Positions 39,977 through 50,156 of a stretch of 64,000 nucleotides of DNA are shown piece by piece. This DNA is from JAYRSJ01 sp041920215. Lineage in GTDB: Bacteria; Pseudomonadota; Gammaproteobacteria; Burkholderiales; Burkholderiaceae_C. The DNA lies in assembly GCA_041920215.1 (NCBI GenBank), contig JAYRSJ010000009.1:62001-126000 (forward strand), in the 5' to 3' direction. The notes below the pieces were generated by a model. The model saw nothing but the letters and a program-made list of their open reading frames with translations, made no database searches and had not been told where the DNA came from. The stretch's first letter is position 1, and each line of letters opens with the position of its first letter. Both the position numbers and the translations under genes were made by a program.

Positions 39977-40056
39977 GGCGGCGATTGTAGTGAGGCCGCG
40001 CTGGCCTTGTCCTGGAACTGGGTCAAGAATGGTGGCTTGCACCCAGGGAGAGCCAG

Positions 40057-41481
<1,425 letters not shown>

Positions 41482-41533
41482 GTGGCCGGGACCAAGGCAG
41501 TCTCGACGAATCGTGACGCTGCCTGGCTCGGCC

Positions 41534-42709
41534 TCACGCCGCCCGCAAGCAATCCACGATCTGCATCCGCGCGGCGCGCCAGGCGGGGATGAAGCCGCCG
41601 AGAAAGCCCATGGCCAGTGCGAAGGCCAGGGTCTGCAGTGCGATGGCGGGGGTGAGCCTGAAGCTGAAGGCCAGCTCGGCGAAGGTCTGGAAATTGGTGG
41701 TGCTGATATTGACCGACTGCATCAGCGCCGCGCCGGCCAGGCCGATCAGGCCGCCCACCAGGGACAGCAGCAGGGCCTCGCCCAGAAAGGCGGCCAGCAC
41801 CGCCGAGCGGCGGAAGCCCAGCGCGCGCAGCGTGCCGATCTCGCCGCTGCGCTGGGCGACGGCGGCGAACATCGTGATCATCGCGCCCACCACCGCGCCG
41901 ATCGCGAAGATCAGCGACAGCGCGGTGCCCAGGATCGAGATGAAGGTGGCCAGGGCCTCGCTCTGCTCGGCATAGAAGCGGATCTCGCGCTTGGCCTCCA
42001 GCTGCAGGCGCGGGTCCTTGTCCTCGATCGCGGCCTTGAGCTGCTCGAACTGCGCCGGGTCCTGCAGGCGCAGCACCAGGGTGGAGAAGGCCTCGCGGCG
42101 GAAGGCCTGCAGCATCTGCTGCGCATCGCCCCAGATCTCGGAATCGAAGCCGCTGCGGCCGGCGTCGAACACGCCCACCACCGTCCATTCGCGGCCGGCA
42201 AAGCGCAGCGTCTCGCCCAGCGCCGCGCCCTGGAAGCCGCTCGCCACCGCCCGTCCGGTGACGATCTCGCTGGTGCCGGGGCGGAACATGCGGCCCTCCA
42301 CCAGCCGCACCTGGGGCCGCAGCTGCAGGGCCAGCGCGGCCGAGGTGCCGCGCACCGTGACATTGCTGGGCTTGCCGCTGCCGCGCTTGGGCAGATTGTT
42401 CAGCACCACCGGTTCCTTGCTGATCAGCGTGCTGCCGTCGGCCGCGGTCGCGATGCCGGGCAGGCTCTCGACGATGGCGGCCTGGCCGCGGCTGATGCCG
42501 CTGTTGATCTCGGCGCCGGCGCCCTTGCGCAGCACGATCACATTGTCGGCCTGGCCGGTGGCCACCAGGGTCGCACGTATGCCCTCGCTCATCATCAGCA
42601 CGGTGGCGAAGACATAGACCACCAGGGCCATGCCGCCGGCGGTCAGCGCGGTGGTGACGCGCCGCACCCAGAGGTTGCGGGCGATGTAGGCGATGGGCAC
42701 GGCTTTCAT
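41534..42709 (-). CDS. ABC transporter permease, MacB/FtsX type (second permease)
   Basis: 391-residue permease: one N-terminal membrane helix (about 17-40), a large periplasmic MacB-core domain (about 45-260, with GRAVASGFQGAALGETLRFAGREWTVVGVFDAG) and three C-terminal helices typical of FtsX (IFAIGAVVGAMITMFAAVAQRSGEIGTLRALGFRRSAVLAAFLGEALLLSLVGG). The R-x-GEIGTLRALG segment is the coupling helix facing the ATPase. Last of four genes encoding a MacAB-like tripartite exporter. Confidence 0.92.
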   Translation of the reverse strand: MKAVPIAYIARNLWVRRVTTALTAGGMALVVYVFATVLMMSEGIRATLVATGQADNVIVLRKGAGAEINSGISRGQAAIVESLPGIATAADGSTLISKEPVVLNNLPKRGSGKPSNVTVRGTSAALALQLRPQVRLVEGRMFRPGTSEIVTGRAVASGFQGAALGETLRFAGREWTVVGVFDAGRSGFDSEIWGDAQQMLQAFRREAFSTLVLRLQDPAQFEQLKAAIEDKDPRLQLEAKREIRFYAEQSEALATFISILGTALSLIFAIGAVVGAMITMFAAVAQRSGEIGTLRALGFRRSAVLAAFLGEALLLSLVGGLIGLAGAALMQSVNISTTNFQTFAELAFSFRLTPAIALQTLAFALAMGFLGGFIPAWRAARMQIVDCLRAA

Positions 42710-42749
42710 TGGGCGGCACTCCCCGGCTTGGCGTCATCAACCCGGCCGC

Positions 42750-43910
42750 TCATGCCACATGCCTCAGGCCGTTGACGATGTCGATGCGGCTCATCTTCCA
42801 GGCCGGCCAGGCGGCGGCCACCACGCCGATCAGCAGGGCGGCCAGCAGCTGCAGCACCATGGTCGTCTCGGAGACGCGGAACATCGGGAATAGCGTGCCG
42901 GCGGCGCTGGCGAAGCCGGCCGCCAGCGGCAGCGTGGCGGCCAGGCCCAGCAGGCCGCCCAGGCCGGCGATCAAGAGGCTTTCGCCCAGCAGCAGCCGCA
43001 CCACGAAGCCCGGCCCGAAGCCCAGGGCCTTCAGCGTGGCGTACTCGGCCAGGCGCTCGCGCGCGGTCATGCTCATGGTGTTGGCCATCACCGCCATGAT
43101 GATGACGACGATGATCAGGCTGACCGCCTGCACCGCCACCAGGATGGCCTCGCTCATCGCGACGAAGCTGAGCTGGAAGGCCGATTCGGTCTCGGTCAGG
43201 GTCTCGGCCAGCGAGTTGGCGAACTGCGCGTCGATGCGCTGCGAGATCGGTGCCGCCTCGGTGGGCGCGGTGATGCCGACGATATAGACCCCTACCTGGT
43301 CGGCCCGGCCGGGGAAGCGCTGGCGTATCGATTCATTGAGCAGGCTCCAGTGGAATAGCAGCTGGCTCTCGTCGGTCTTGGCCTCGGCACCCTCCCAGAT
43401 GCCGCGCAGCGTGAAGGTCCAGGTGCCGGGGTAGATGGTGCCGCGCAGCGGGATCTGGTCGCCGATCTGCCAGCCGAATTTCTGCGCCAGCTTGCGGCCC
43501 ACGATGGCGCCCTGGCGGTCGCGCAGAAAGGCCTGGCGCTCCGCGTCGCTGAGCTTGTACTCGGGGTAGAGGGCCAGGTAGCTGGCCGGCTCGACCGCGA
43601 ACTGCGGGAAGAAGTTGCGCTCGGTGACATAGATGCCGCCGAACCAGTTGGCCCAGGAGACGCCGGACACGCCCTCCACGCCCTTGAGCCGCTGCGCATA
43701 GGACAGCGGCAGCGGAAAGGTCAGCGAGATGCTGCTGCGGCTGATCAGCCGGGTGCTGCTGCTGGCCTCCACGCCCGCATACCAGGCGTCGACGATGGTA
43801 CGCAAGAGGCCGAAGGCCGAGATCGCCACCACCAGGCCCACCAGGGTCAGCAGCGTGCGCAGCTTGTGGCGGAAGGCGTTTCTCAGCAGCAGGCGCAGGA
43901 CGAAGGGCAT
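42750..43910 (-). CDS. ABC transporter permease, MacB/FtsX type (first permease)
   Basis: 386-residue FtsX-type permease with N-terminal helix (LRTLLTLVGLVVAISAFGLLRTIV), a periplasmic MacB-core domain and three C-terminal helices including MTARERLAEYATLKALGFGPGFVVRLLLGESLLIAGLGG. It is paralogous to the next permease; together they should form a heterodimer. Seven bases separate it from the ATPase gene and 40 bases from the second permease. Confidence 0.92.
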   Translation of the reverse strand: MPFVLRLLLRNAFRHKLRTLLTLVGLVVAISAFGLLRTIVDAWYAGVEASSSTRLISRSSISLTFPLPLSYAQRLKGVEGVSGVSWANWFGGIYVTERNFFPQFAVEPASYLALYPEYKLSDAERQAFLRDRQGAIVGRKLAQKFGWQIGDQIPLRGTIYPGTWTFTLRGIWEGAEAKTDESQLLFHWSLLNESIRQRFPGRADQVGVYIVGITAPTEAAPISQRIDAQFANSLAETLTETESAFQLSFVAMSEAILVAVQAVSLIIVVIIMAVMANTMSMTARERLAEYATLKALGFGPGFVVRLLLGESLLIAGLGGLLGLAATLPLAAGFASAAGTLFPMFRVSETTMVLQLLAALLIGVVAAAWPAWKMSRIDIVNGLRHVA

Positions 43911-43917
43911 GGTGGTG

Positions 43918-44652
43918 TCAGGTCTTGCTGGCCACGGGGCCGGCGGCCGCCGCCATCTCCTCGTCCGGCACCAGCACGCCTTTTTCCAGATGGATCAGGC
44001 GCCGGGCGCGGGCCGCGGCCTTGGGGTCGTGGGTGACCATCACGATGGTCTTGCCCAACTCGCGGTTGAGCCGGTCCAGCAGGTCCAGCACCTCGGCACC
44101 GGTCACCCGGTCCAGATCGCCGGTGGGCTCGTCGGCGACGATCAGGCTGGGGTCGCTGACCAGGGCGCGGGCGATCGCCACCCGCTGCTGCTGGCCGCCG
44201 GAGAGCTCGTTGGGATAGTGGTCCAGGCGATCGCTGAGCCCCACCATGGCCAGCGCGGCCTCGGCATGCTCACGGCGCTGGCGGGCCGACAGGCCGCTCA
44301 GCAGCAGCGGCAGCTCCACATTCTCCAGCGCATTGAGCACCGGCATCAGGTTGTAGAACTGGAAGATGAAGCCCACATGGGCGGCGCGCCAGTCGGCCAG
44401 TTGGCCCTCGCTGAGCTCGGCGATGTCCACCCCGCCGATCACGATGCGGCCGGCGCTGGGCTGGTCGATGCCGGCGATCAGGTTCAAGAGCGTGCTCTTG
44501 CCCGAACCGCTGGGCCCCATCAGCGCGACAAAATCGCCCCGGGCCACCTCCAGGCTGATGTCCAGCAGCACCGGTATGTCCTGCTGGCCGCGCCGGTAGG
44601 TCTTGGCCAGGCGCTCGATGCGGATCAGGGCCTCCGTCGTCATTGCGCTCAT
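43918..44652 (-). CDS. ABC transporter ATP-binding protein, LolD/MacB type
   Basis: 244-residue ATPase: Walker A GPSGSGKSTLLN, Q-loop IFQFYNLMPVLNALENVELPL, signature LSGGQQQRVAIARAL, Walker B LIVADEPTGDLD and the H-loop VTHD. The MPVLxALENVELPL segment is characteristic of the LolD/MacB family that powers mechanotransmission of FtsX-type permeases. Its ATG overlaps the stop of the membrane-fusion gene (ATGA). A copy of the CAGGTCTTGC repeat forms its last codons (KT-stop). Confidence 0.95.
   Translation of the reverse strand: MSAMTTEALIRIERLAKTYRRGQQDIPVLLDISLEVARGDFVALMGPSGSGKSTLLNLIAGIDQPSAGRIVIGGVDIAELSEGQLADWRAAHVGFIFQFYNLMPVLNALENVELPLLLSGLSARQRREHAEAALAMVGLSDRLDHYPNELSGGQQQRVAIARALVSDPSLIVADEPTGDLDRVTGAEVLDLLDRLNRELGKTIVMVTHDPKAAARARRLIHLEKGVLVPDEEMAAAAGPVASKT
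43919..43928 (+). repeat. CAGGTCTTGC repeat core at 3' end of ABC ATPase gene
   Basis: Ten-base copy; on the minus strand it supplies the terminal Lys-Thr codons and part of the TGA stop. Confidence 0.5.
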
Positions 44653-45959
44653 GGCTTGGCGGCCGGCTTCAGCGCGGCGCCGGCCTTCAGATCGGCAGGC
44701 GGGTTCAGCACGATGCGGTCGCCCGACTTGAGTGCCGTGCCGCCCGGCGTGGTGCTCACCTCCACCAGCTCGCCCAGCGTGCGGCCGCGCCGCACCTCGA
44801 GTCGCTGCGCCCGGTCCTGCTCGTCCTCGCGGGCTATCTTCCAGAGCCAGGTCTTGCCCTCGCCCTCCACCAGGGCCTTGGGGCTGACCGCCAGCACCGG
44901 CTGCAGCTCGGCGGCGCTGGGCTTTTGCGACAGAAAGGCCACCTTGGCGCTCATCTCGGGCAGCACCCGCGGGTCCAGCTGCTCGAAGCGCACCTTGCTC
45001 ATCACTGTGGCCTTGGCCCGGTCCACCGTGGGCACGATGCCGGCCACCTGGCCGGCGAAGCGCTGGCCGGGCAGCGCGTCCAGCTGTATTTCGACCGGCT
45101 GGCCGGCGGCCACCTGGGCCAGCGCCGATTCGGACACATCGGCCTCCACCTCCAGGGTCGAGAGATCGGCCATGGTCACCACCGCGCCCTGCGAGCCGGC
45201 CGCATTCGAGAAGGGGGTGATGATGTCACCCACATTGGCGTTCTTGACCAGCACCACGCCGTCGAAGGGCGCGCGGATCTCGGTGAAGTCCTTGTTGACC
45301 TGCTGCAGCGCCAGCTGGGCCTGGGCCTGGGCCACGCCGGCGCGCGCCGAGGCCTGGCCGGCCTGGGCGGCGGCCAGTGCGGCGCGGGCGGCGTCGAGCC
45401 GGCGCTTGTGCGCCTCCAGGGCCTGGGCCGAGACGAAGCCCTGGCCCTGCAGCGCCAGGCTGCGCTGGTACTCGGCCTCGGCATTGGCCTGCTCCACCAG
45501 GGCCTGCTGCGTGCTGCTGGCGGCCTGGCGCTCGCCGGCCTCGGCCAGGCGCACACCGGCGGCGGCGGCGTTGATCGCTGCCTGCACATCGCTGGCGTCC
45601 AGGCGGGCGATCAGCTCGCCCTTCTTCAGCAGCGAGCCCTCGCGCACCGTCAGCTCCAGCAGCCGGCCGCTGGCCTTGGAGGCCACCGCCGCGCGGCGCT
45701 GGGCTACCACATAGCCCGAGGCGGTCTGCTGCACATAGGCTTGCGAAGGCGTGGTCTGCAGCACCGAGCCGCTCTGCACCTCGACCGGCCGCGGCATCAG
45801 GGCCAGGGCCGCCAGCGCTACTGCACCCAGGGCGGCCGCGAGCAGGGGCCAGGTCTTGCGCCGGCGCCGCGGCCTGGCGCCGCCTGAGCCCTCGCGGGCG
45901 ATGCTCAGCTGGGAGAGTAGGACGGCGGGCGCGGGCGTTGGGGTCACAGGAGTGGCCAT
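44649..45959 (-). CDS. Periplasmic adaptor (membrane-fusion) protein, MacA/HlyD type
   Basis: 436-residue adaptor linking the ABC permeases to an outer-membrane channel. N-terminal cytoplasmic tail rich in Pro and Arg, membrane helix (WPLLAAALGAVALAALALM, about 37-55), lipoyl half-motifs (ASGRLLELTVREGSLLKKGELIARLDASD and IRAPFDGVVLVKNANVGDIITP) flanking a long coiled-coil hairpin (about 120-225), then beta-barrel and membrane-proximal domains. The ATG at 45959 follows GGAG-like sequence. First gene of the exporter operon; an 18-base palindrome lies 60 bases upstream. The exported compound is unknown, and no outer-membrane channel gene is adjacent. Confidence 0.93.
   Translation of the reverse strand: MATPVTPTPAPAVLLSQLSIAREGSGGARPRRRRKTWPLLAAALGAVALAALALMPRPVEVQSGSVLQTTPSQAYVQQTASGYVVAQRRAAVASKASGRLLELTVREGSLLKKGELIARLDASDVQAAINAAAAGVRLAEAGERQAASSTQQALVEQANAEAEYQRSLALQGQGFVSAQALEAHKRRLDAARAALAAAQAGQASARAGVAQAQAQLALQQVNKDFTEIRAPFDGVVLVKNANVGDIITPFSNAAGSQGAVVTMADLSTLEVEADVSESALAQVAAGQPVEIQLDALPGQRFAGQVAGIVPTVDRAKATVMSKVRFEQLDPRVLPEMSAKVAFLSQKPSAAELQPVLAVSPKALVEGEGKTWLWKIAREDEQDRAQRLEVRRGRTLGELVEVSTTPGGTALKSGDRIVLNPPADLKAGAALKPAAKP
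44848..44857 (+). repeat. CAGGTCTTGC repeat core in adaptor gene
   Basis: Ten-base copy, coding for G-K-T-W on the minus strand; codons are ordinary. Confidence 0.45.
45850..45861 (+). repeat. CAGGTCTTGCGC repeat in adaptor gene
   Basis: Exact 12-base copy, coding for R-K-T-W just before the membrane helix on the minus strand. A shorter copy (GGTCTTGC) lies at 45973-45980 in the leader of the same gene. Confidence 0.5.
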
Positions 45960-46018
45960 GGCTTTTCCCTTGGGTCTTGCGCAGAGTTTGCGGTGTCGGT
46001 CGGCGGCTTCAGGCGGGC

Positions 46019-46036
46019 CGATTGTGCGCACAATCG
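46019..46036. promoter_or_regulatory. 18-base perfect palindrome upstream of the exporter operon
   Basis: CGATTGTGCGCACAATCG is perfectly self-complementary with no loop, so it is better read as a binding site for a dimeric regulator than as a hairpin. It lies between the divergent adaptor gene (60 bases) and the CAP-domain gene (96 bases). No regulator gene is adjacent. Confidence 0.55.
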
Positions 46037-46131
46037 CGCCGGCTGGTGCGGCGCCACGTCAATAATGCGTGGCTTGTGCGGGGAATGAGAAGGCCAAAGG
46101 AGCGGATGGCGATGCAGCGGAGGATGCTGGC

Positions 46132-46668
46132 ATGAGGCGTGTTGTCGCCCCCTATGTCTTGTGCGCGCTGCTGCTGCCGGGCATGGCGCTGCCGGCGTCC
46201 GCCGGGACGCAGCGGCTGCTGCCCTGCGCCGGGCTGCCGGACGAGGCCGCGCGGCTTGAGGCCCTGAACCGGCTGCGCGCCCAGGCCCAGCACTGCGGCG
46301 GCCAGGCGCGCGCCGCGGCGTCGCCGCTGCGCTGGCAGGCCCGTCTGCAGGACTCGGCGCTGGCCCAGGCCGAGGCGCTGGCGCCGGGCGACAGCCTCAG
46401 CCACCAGGGCCTGCGGGGCGCCAGCCTGCGCGAGCGTCTGCACCAGGCCGGCTATCTGATGCGGCTCTCCGGCGAGAACCTGGCTGCCGGCCCGGCCACG
46501 GTCGACGAGGCGCTGGCGCTGTGGCTGGCCAGTGCCAGCCATTGCGAAAACCTGATGGAGCCGCGCTTCCGCGACGCCGCCCTGGTCTGCCTGGCCACGC
46601 CGGGCCCGCTGCAGCGGGTGTGGGTGCTGCATCTGGGCCGGGCGGCGGGCGACGGCGATGGCGACTGA
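46132..46668 (+). CDS. CAP-domain (SCP/PR1-like) secreted protein
   Basis: 178-residue exported protein, signal peptide ending LPASA. The CAP core is recognisable: LEALNRLRAQAQHCGG, LRWQARLQDSALAQAEAL, MRLSGENLAAGPATVDEALALWLASASHCENLMEPRF. The cavity residues usual for CAP proteins (a His near the LSHQG-like DSLSHQG, the Glu of SGEN and the His of SHCENLM) are present. Function in bacteria is poorly defined; extracellular or envelope role. The ATG at 46132 has GGAGG upstream. Confidence 0.88.
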   Translation: MRRVVAPYVLCALLLPGMALPASAGTQRLLPCAGLPDEAARLEALNRLRAQAQHCGGQARAAASPLRWQARLQDSALAQAEALAPGDSLSHQGLRGASLRERLHQAGYLMRLSGENLAAGPATVDEALALWLASASHCENLMEPRFRDAALVCLATPGPLQRVWVLHLGRAAGDGDGD

Positions 46669-46796
46669 GGCTGGTTGGGGGCGGGCAGAGCACATGGCCG
46701 GCGATGCTGCCGGCTTGCTAGCGCGTCCGCGCTGCCGCTGCGATGAATCGACGGCGGCGGCGATGAGTGGCCGGCCGCAGGCGCCAGCGGACTCGG

Positions 46797-47483
46797 CTAG
46801 ATCCAGCCCAGGTCGATCGCCCGCAGCACCGCCTGGGTGCGGTCGCGCACGCCCATCTTGGAGAAGATGGCCGAGCAGTGGTTCTTGATCACGCCCTCGC
46901 TATTGCCCAGCAGCGCGGCGATCTCGGTGTTGCTGCGGCCGCTGGCCACCAGGCGCAGCACCTGCAGCTCCTTGGGGCTGAGCGGGTCGGGCTCGGGGGT
47001 GGCGGTGAAGCCGCGCTCCAGCTGCGGTGCCTGGCGCTCGATGCGCTCGGTGATGCCGGGGCGCAGCGCGGTGCCGCCGGCCGCCACATCGCGCAGGGCC
47101 TGCTGCAGCGTATCGGGGCTGACGGCCTTCAGCACGAAGCCACGCGCGCCGGCGCGGGTGGCCTCGTCGAAGGCGCTGGCGTCGTCGAAGGTGGTCAGCA
47201 GCAGCACCGGAATGGGCCAGCCGCGCGCCGCCAGCGCGCGTATCAGGCCCACGCCGTCCAGGCGCGGCATGCGCATGTCCGAGAGGATCACATCGGGCAG
47301 GTCCTCGGGCGCCAGCGCGCTGAGCTGCTCGATGGCCTCGGCCCCGTCGGCGGCCTCGCCCACCAGCTCGTTCTCGGCGTTCAGCGCCAGCAGGCCCTTG
47401 AGCCCCTCGCGCACCAGCTGCTGATCCTCGACCAGCAGCAGCTTGATGGTGGTCCTGCCTGCTTGCGTGCTCATCATGTTCAT
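46797..47483 (-). CDS. NarL/LuxR-type response regulator
   Basis: 228-residue two-domain regulator: receiver with acidic pair (VEDQQ), Asp69 (VILSDMRMPRLDG), Thr switch (LLLTTFDD) and Lys (FVLKAVS), then a LuxR helix-turn-helix (LSPKELQVLRLVASGRSNTEIAALLGNSEGVIKNHCSAIFSKMGVRDRTQAV). The ATG overlaps the stop of the kinase gene (ATGA), so the two form one translational unit and a cognate pair. Confidence 0.95.
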   Translation of the reverse strand: MNMMSTQAGRTTIKLLLVEDQQLVREGLKGLLALNAENELVGEAADGAEAIEQLSALAPEDLPDVILSDMRMPRLDGVGLIRALAARGWPIPVLLLTTFDDASAFDEATRAGARGFVLKAVSPDTLQQALRDVAAGGTALRPGITERIERQAPQLERGFTATPEPDPLSPKELQVLRLVASGRSNTEIAALLGNSEGVIKNHCSAIFSKMGVRDRTQAVLRAIDLGWI

Positions 47484-48772
47484 GCGTTCCTCGGCACCGT
47501 GATGTCTATCGTGAAGCCGGGGCCGCGCGGATGCGCGGCCGGCCGGTCCCGCCATTGCAGCTGGCCACCCAGCTCGGCGATGCGCTCGCCCATGCCCTGC
47601 AGGCCGTTGCCGGGGCGCAGCGGCGCGCTGCCGCGCCGCAGACCCAGGCCATCATCCTCCAGCAGCAGCCGGATCTGGCTGCCCTGCTCCTGCAGGCTCA
47701 GCGCGATCCAGAACTGGCGCGCGCCGGCATGGCGCACGCTATTGGTCAGCGCCTCCTGCGCGCAGCGCAGCAGCGCATGGGCCAGGCGCGGGCTGAGGTC
47801 CTGCGCGACGGCGTCCAGCTGCAGCATGATCTGCGGCGTGGCGATGCCGGCGGCCAGGGCCTGCAGCGCATGGCTCAGGTCGATGCGCTGGCTGTTGCGC
47901 TGCTGCGAGACGGCCGCGCGCACATCGGCCAGCAGGGCCGCGGCGCTGGCGCCGGCCTTGTGCACCGCCAGCGCGGCGCCGCCCTTGTCGTCGCGCTGCA
48001 GCAGGGCCTCGCCCAGCTGCAGCTGCAGGTTCAGCGCGGTCAGGTGGTGGCCCACCACATCGTGCAGCTCGCGGGCCAGCAGCAGGCGCTCGGCATAGCG
48101 CAGCTGCTCGGCCTGCAGCTGCTCGGCGCTGCGCTTCTCGGCCAGCATCACCTGCAGCCAGCGGCGCTTCTCGGCCTCCAGCGCGGCCATGCGGCCCAGG
48201 CCGAAGGCCATGCCGTGCAGGGCCAGCATCGCCAGGCCCAGCTTCAGGGTCTCGGCCCAGGCCGCGCCCTGCAGGGCCAGCTGCTCCAGGCGCTGGGTTT
48301 CGCTGGGCAGCAGCCAGTACAGCAGCAGGTTCAGCGCCACCTGGGCGGCGGCGAAAAGCAGGGCCGGCCGCGGCCGCAGCAGCACCGCGGCCAGCGCGGT
48401 GACCAGAAATGGCAGGCCGGGGGTGATCAGCAAGGCCAGCAGGCCCAGGCCCAGCACCTGGGGCAGGGCATGGCGCTGCGGCCGGTCCATGCCGCGGCTG
48501 GCCACGCCCCAGAAGCCGGCGGCGAAGACCAGGGTCAGCAGCAGGCCGGTCCACAGCAGGGTCAGGTCTTGCGCACCGCCGCCCAGCTGCAGATAGAGCG
48601 CGGCGATCAGGCCGTCGTAGGGCTCGCCGGCGTTGCGGCCCAGCAGCGCGCCGGCGGCGGCACCCAGCTCCAGCAGGCACAGGATCAGCGCCGCCATGCG
48701 CAGCACGAAGCCGGGCCGGGCCAGGCGGTCCAGCAGGGCGTCAAAGCGTGCGGAAAGGACGGTGGTGCTCAT
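47480..48772 (-). CDS. Membrane sensor histidine kinase, NarX/DesK type (HisKA_3)
   Basis: 430 residues. About six membrane helices occupy residues 22-195 with little periplasmic sequence, a DesK-like sensor. A short coiled coil leads to the HisKA_3 dimerisation helix with His237 in LLARELHDVVGHHLTALNLQLQL, then an HATPase_c domain (RCAQEALTNSVRHAGARQF, DDGLGL, NGLQGMGERIAELGG). It should phosphorylate the NarL-type regulator encoded downstream. Signal unknown. A TGTCGGC/GCCGACA stem (48791-48810) lies just upstream of the gene. Confidence 0.94.
   Translation of the reverse strand: MSTTVLSARFDALLDRLARPGFVLRMAALILCLLELGAAAGALLGRNAGEPYDGLIAALYLQLGGGAQDLTLLWTGLLLTLVFAAGFWGVASRGMDRPQRHALPQVLGLGLLALLITPGLPFLVTALAAVLLRPRPALLFAAAQVALNLLLYWLLPSETQRLEQLALQGAAWAETLKLGLAMLALHGMAFGLGRMAALEAEKRRWLQVMLAEKRSAEQLQAEQLRYAERLLLARELHDVVGHHLTALNLQLQLGEALLQRDDKGGAALAVHKAGASAAALLADVRAAVSQQRNSQRIDLSHALQALAAGIATPQIMLQLDAVAQDLSPRLAHALLRCAQEALTNSVRHAGARQFWIALSLQEQGSQIRLLLEDDGLGLRRGSAPLRPGNGLQGMGERIAELGGQLQWRDRPAAHPRGPGFTIDITVPRNA
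48563..48574 (+). repeat. CAGGTCTTGCGC repeat in histidine kinase gene
   Basis: Exact 12-base copy. On the minus strand it reads GCG-CAA-GAC-CTG (A-Q-D-L), with the uncommon glutamine codon CAA. The identity with the rsmE copy extends to 18 bases, GCGCAAGACCTGACCCTG. Confidence 0.6.
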
Positions 48773-48926
48773 GCGCTGAAGTGGGGGCAGTGTCGGCGGG
48801 CGGGCCGACAGCGCGCAAGACTGCCACAGCCATGGCTTTGCTCACCCATGCCCAAGGTCACGGCAGGCGACCGGCTGCGGCCTGGCGGGCATGAGCGGCG
48901 GCGGGCAGGGGCTGGACGGGCTCATC

Positions 48927-50111
48927 TCATGCGATGGCCTCGGCGATCACGCCGCCGCCCAGGCAGACCTCGCCCTGGTAGAGCACCGCGCTCTGGCCGG
49001 GTGTGACCGCCCATTGCGGCTGCACGAAGTCCAGCCGCATGCGTGGCGACTGCGACGCCGGCCCCTGCGTCTCGGGGCTGAGCACGCAGGCGGCATCGCT
49101 CTGGCGGTAGCGGCTCTTGGCGCCGTAGCCGCCAAAGGCCGGCATCTGGCCGCTGCACCAGCTGAGATCGCCGGCGATCAGGCTGCGGCTTTGCAGCAGC
49201 GGGTGCTCGTGGCCCTGCACGACGATCAGCGTGTTGGTCTCCAGGTCCTTGCGGGCGACGAACCACGGCGCGTGGTATTCGCCGCCACCCGGCGACGCGC
49301 GGTCGCGTGTCGCCTCGCTGGACGGCGCGCCCTTCTTCTTTTCTTCCTTGACCCCACCTATGCCCAGGCCTTGGCGCTGGCCCAGGGTGTAGAAGGACAG
49401 GCCGACATGCTCGCCGAGCTTGCGGCCACGCTCGTCCTTGATCGGTCCCGGCTGGTGCGAGAGATAGCGATTCAGGAATTCGCGGAAGGGACGCTCGCCG
49501 ATGAAGCAGATGCCGGTCGAGTCCTTCTTCTTCGCATTGGGCAGGCCGATCTGCTCGGCGATGCGGCGCACCTCGGTCTTGGCCAGCTCGCCGACCGGGA
49601 ACAGGGTCTTGGCCAGCTGGGCCTGGCTGAGCCGGTGCAGGAAATAGCTCTGGTCCTTCAGCGGGTCCAGGCCCTTGAGCAGCTGGAAGGCGCCGTCGAG
49701 CTGCCGCACCCGTGCGTAGTGGCCGGTGGCGATCCTGTCGGCGCCCAGGCGCATCGCATGGTCGAGGAAGGCCTTGAACTTGATCTCGGCATTGCACAGC
49801 ACATCGGGGTTGGGCGTGCGGCCGGCCTGGTACTCGCGCAGGAACTCGGCGAACACCCGGTCCTTGTAGTCGGCCGCGAAGTTGACATGCTCGATCTCGA
49901 TGCCGATCACATCGGCCACCGCGGCGGCGTCGACGAAGTCGATATTGGACGAGCAGTACTCGCTGTCGTCGTCGTCCTCCCAGTTCTTCATGAAGATGCC
50001 CACCACCTCGTGGCCGGCCTGCTTCAGCAGATAGGCGCTGACGGCGGAATCCACGCCGCCGGACAGGCCGACGACGATGCGTTGCTTGGGAGTCTGCGAA
50101 TCAATCATCAT
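48927..50111 (-). CDS. mnmA: tRNA-specific 2-thiouridylase MnmA
   Basis: Catalyses 2-thiolation of the wobble uridine in tRNA-Lys, -Glu and -Gln using sulfur relayed by TusE/IscS. 394 residues from the ATG at 50111 (50108 also possible). PP-loop SGGVDSA, the catalytic cysteines in NPDVLCNAEIKF and DSTGICFIGER, and LGQRQGLGIGG are intact. Between GLGIGG and PWFVARKDL there is an extended Lys/Glu and Gly-rich insertion (about 25 residues), longer than in E. coli. It lies 45 bases after nudJ; the same pair is adjacent in enterobacteria. Confidence 0.97.
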   Translation of the reverse strand: MMIDSQTPKQRIVVGLSGGVDSAVSAYLLKQAGHEVVGIFMKNWEDDDDSEYCSSNIDFVDAAAVADVIGIEIEHVNFAADYKDRVFAEFLREYQAGRTPNPDVLCNAEIKFKAFLDHAMRLGADRIATGHYARVRQLDGAFQLLKGLDPLKDQSYFLHRLSQAQLAKTLFPVGELAKTEVRRIAEQIGLPNAKKKDSTGICFIGERPFREFLNRYLSHQPGPIKDERGRKLGEHVGLSFYTLGQRQGLGIGGVKEEKKKGAPSSEATRDRASPGGGEYHAPWFVARKDLETNTLIVVQGHEHPLLQSRSLIAGDLSWCSGQMPAFGGYGAKSRYRQSDAACVLSPETQGPASQSPRMRLDFVQPQWAVTPGQSAVLYQGEVCLGGGVIAEAIA

Positions 50112-50156
50112 GACGCCGGATTGTCCCACCAGGGCAAACCCTGGGCCGGCGCCGGC

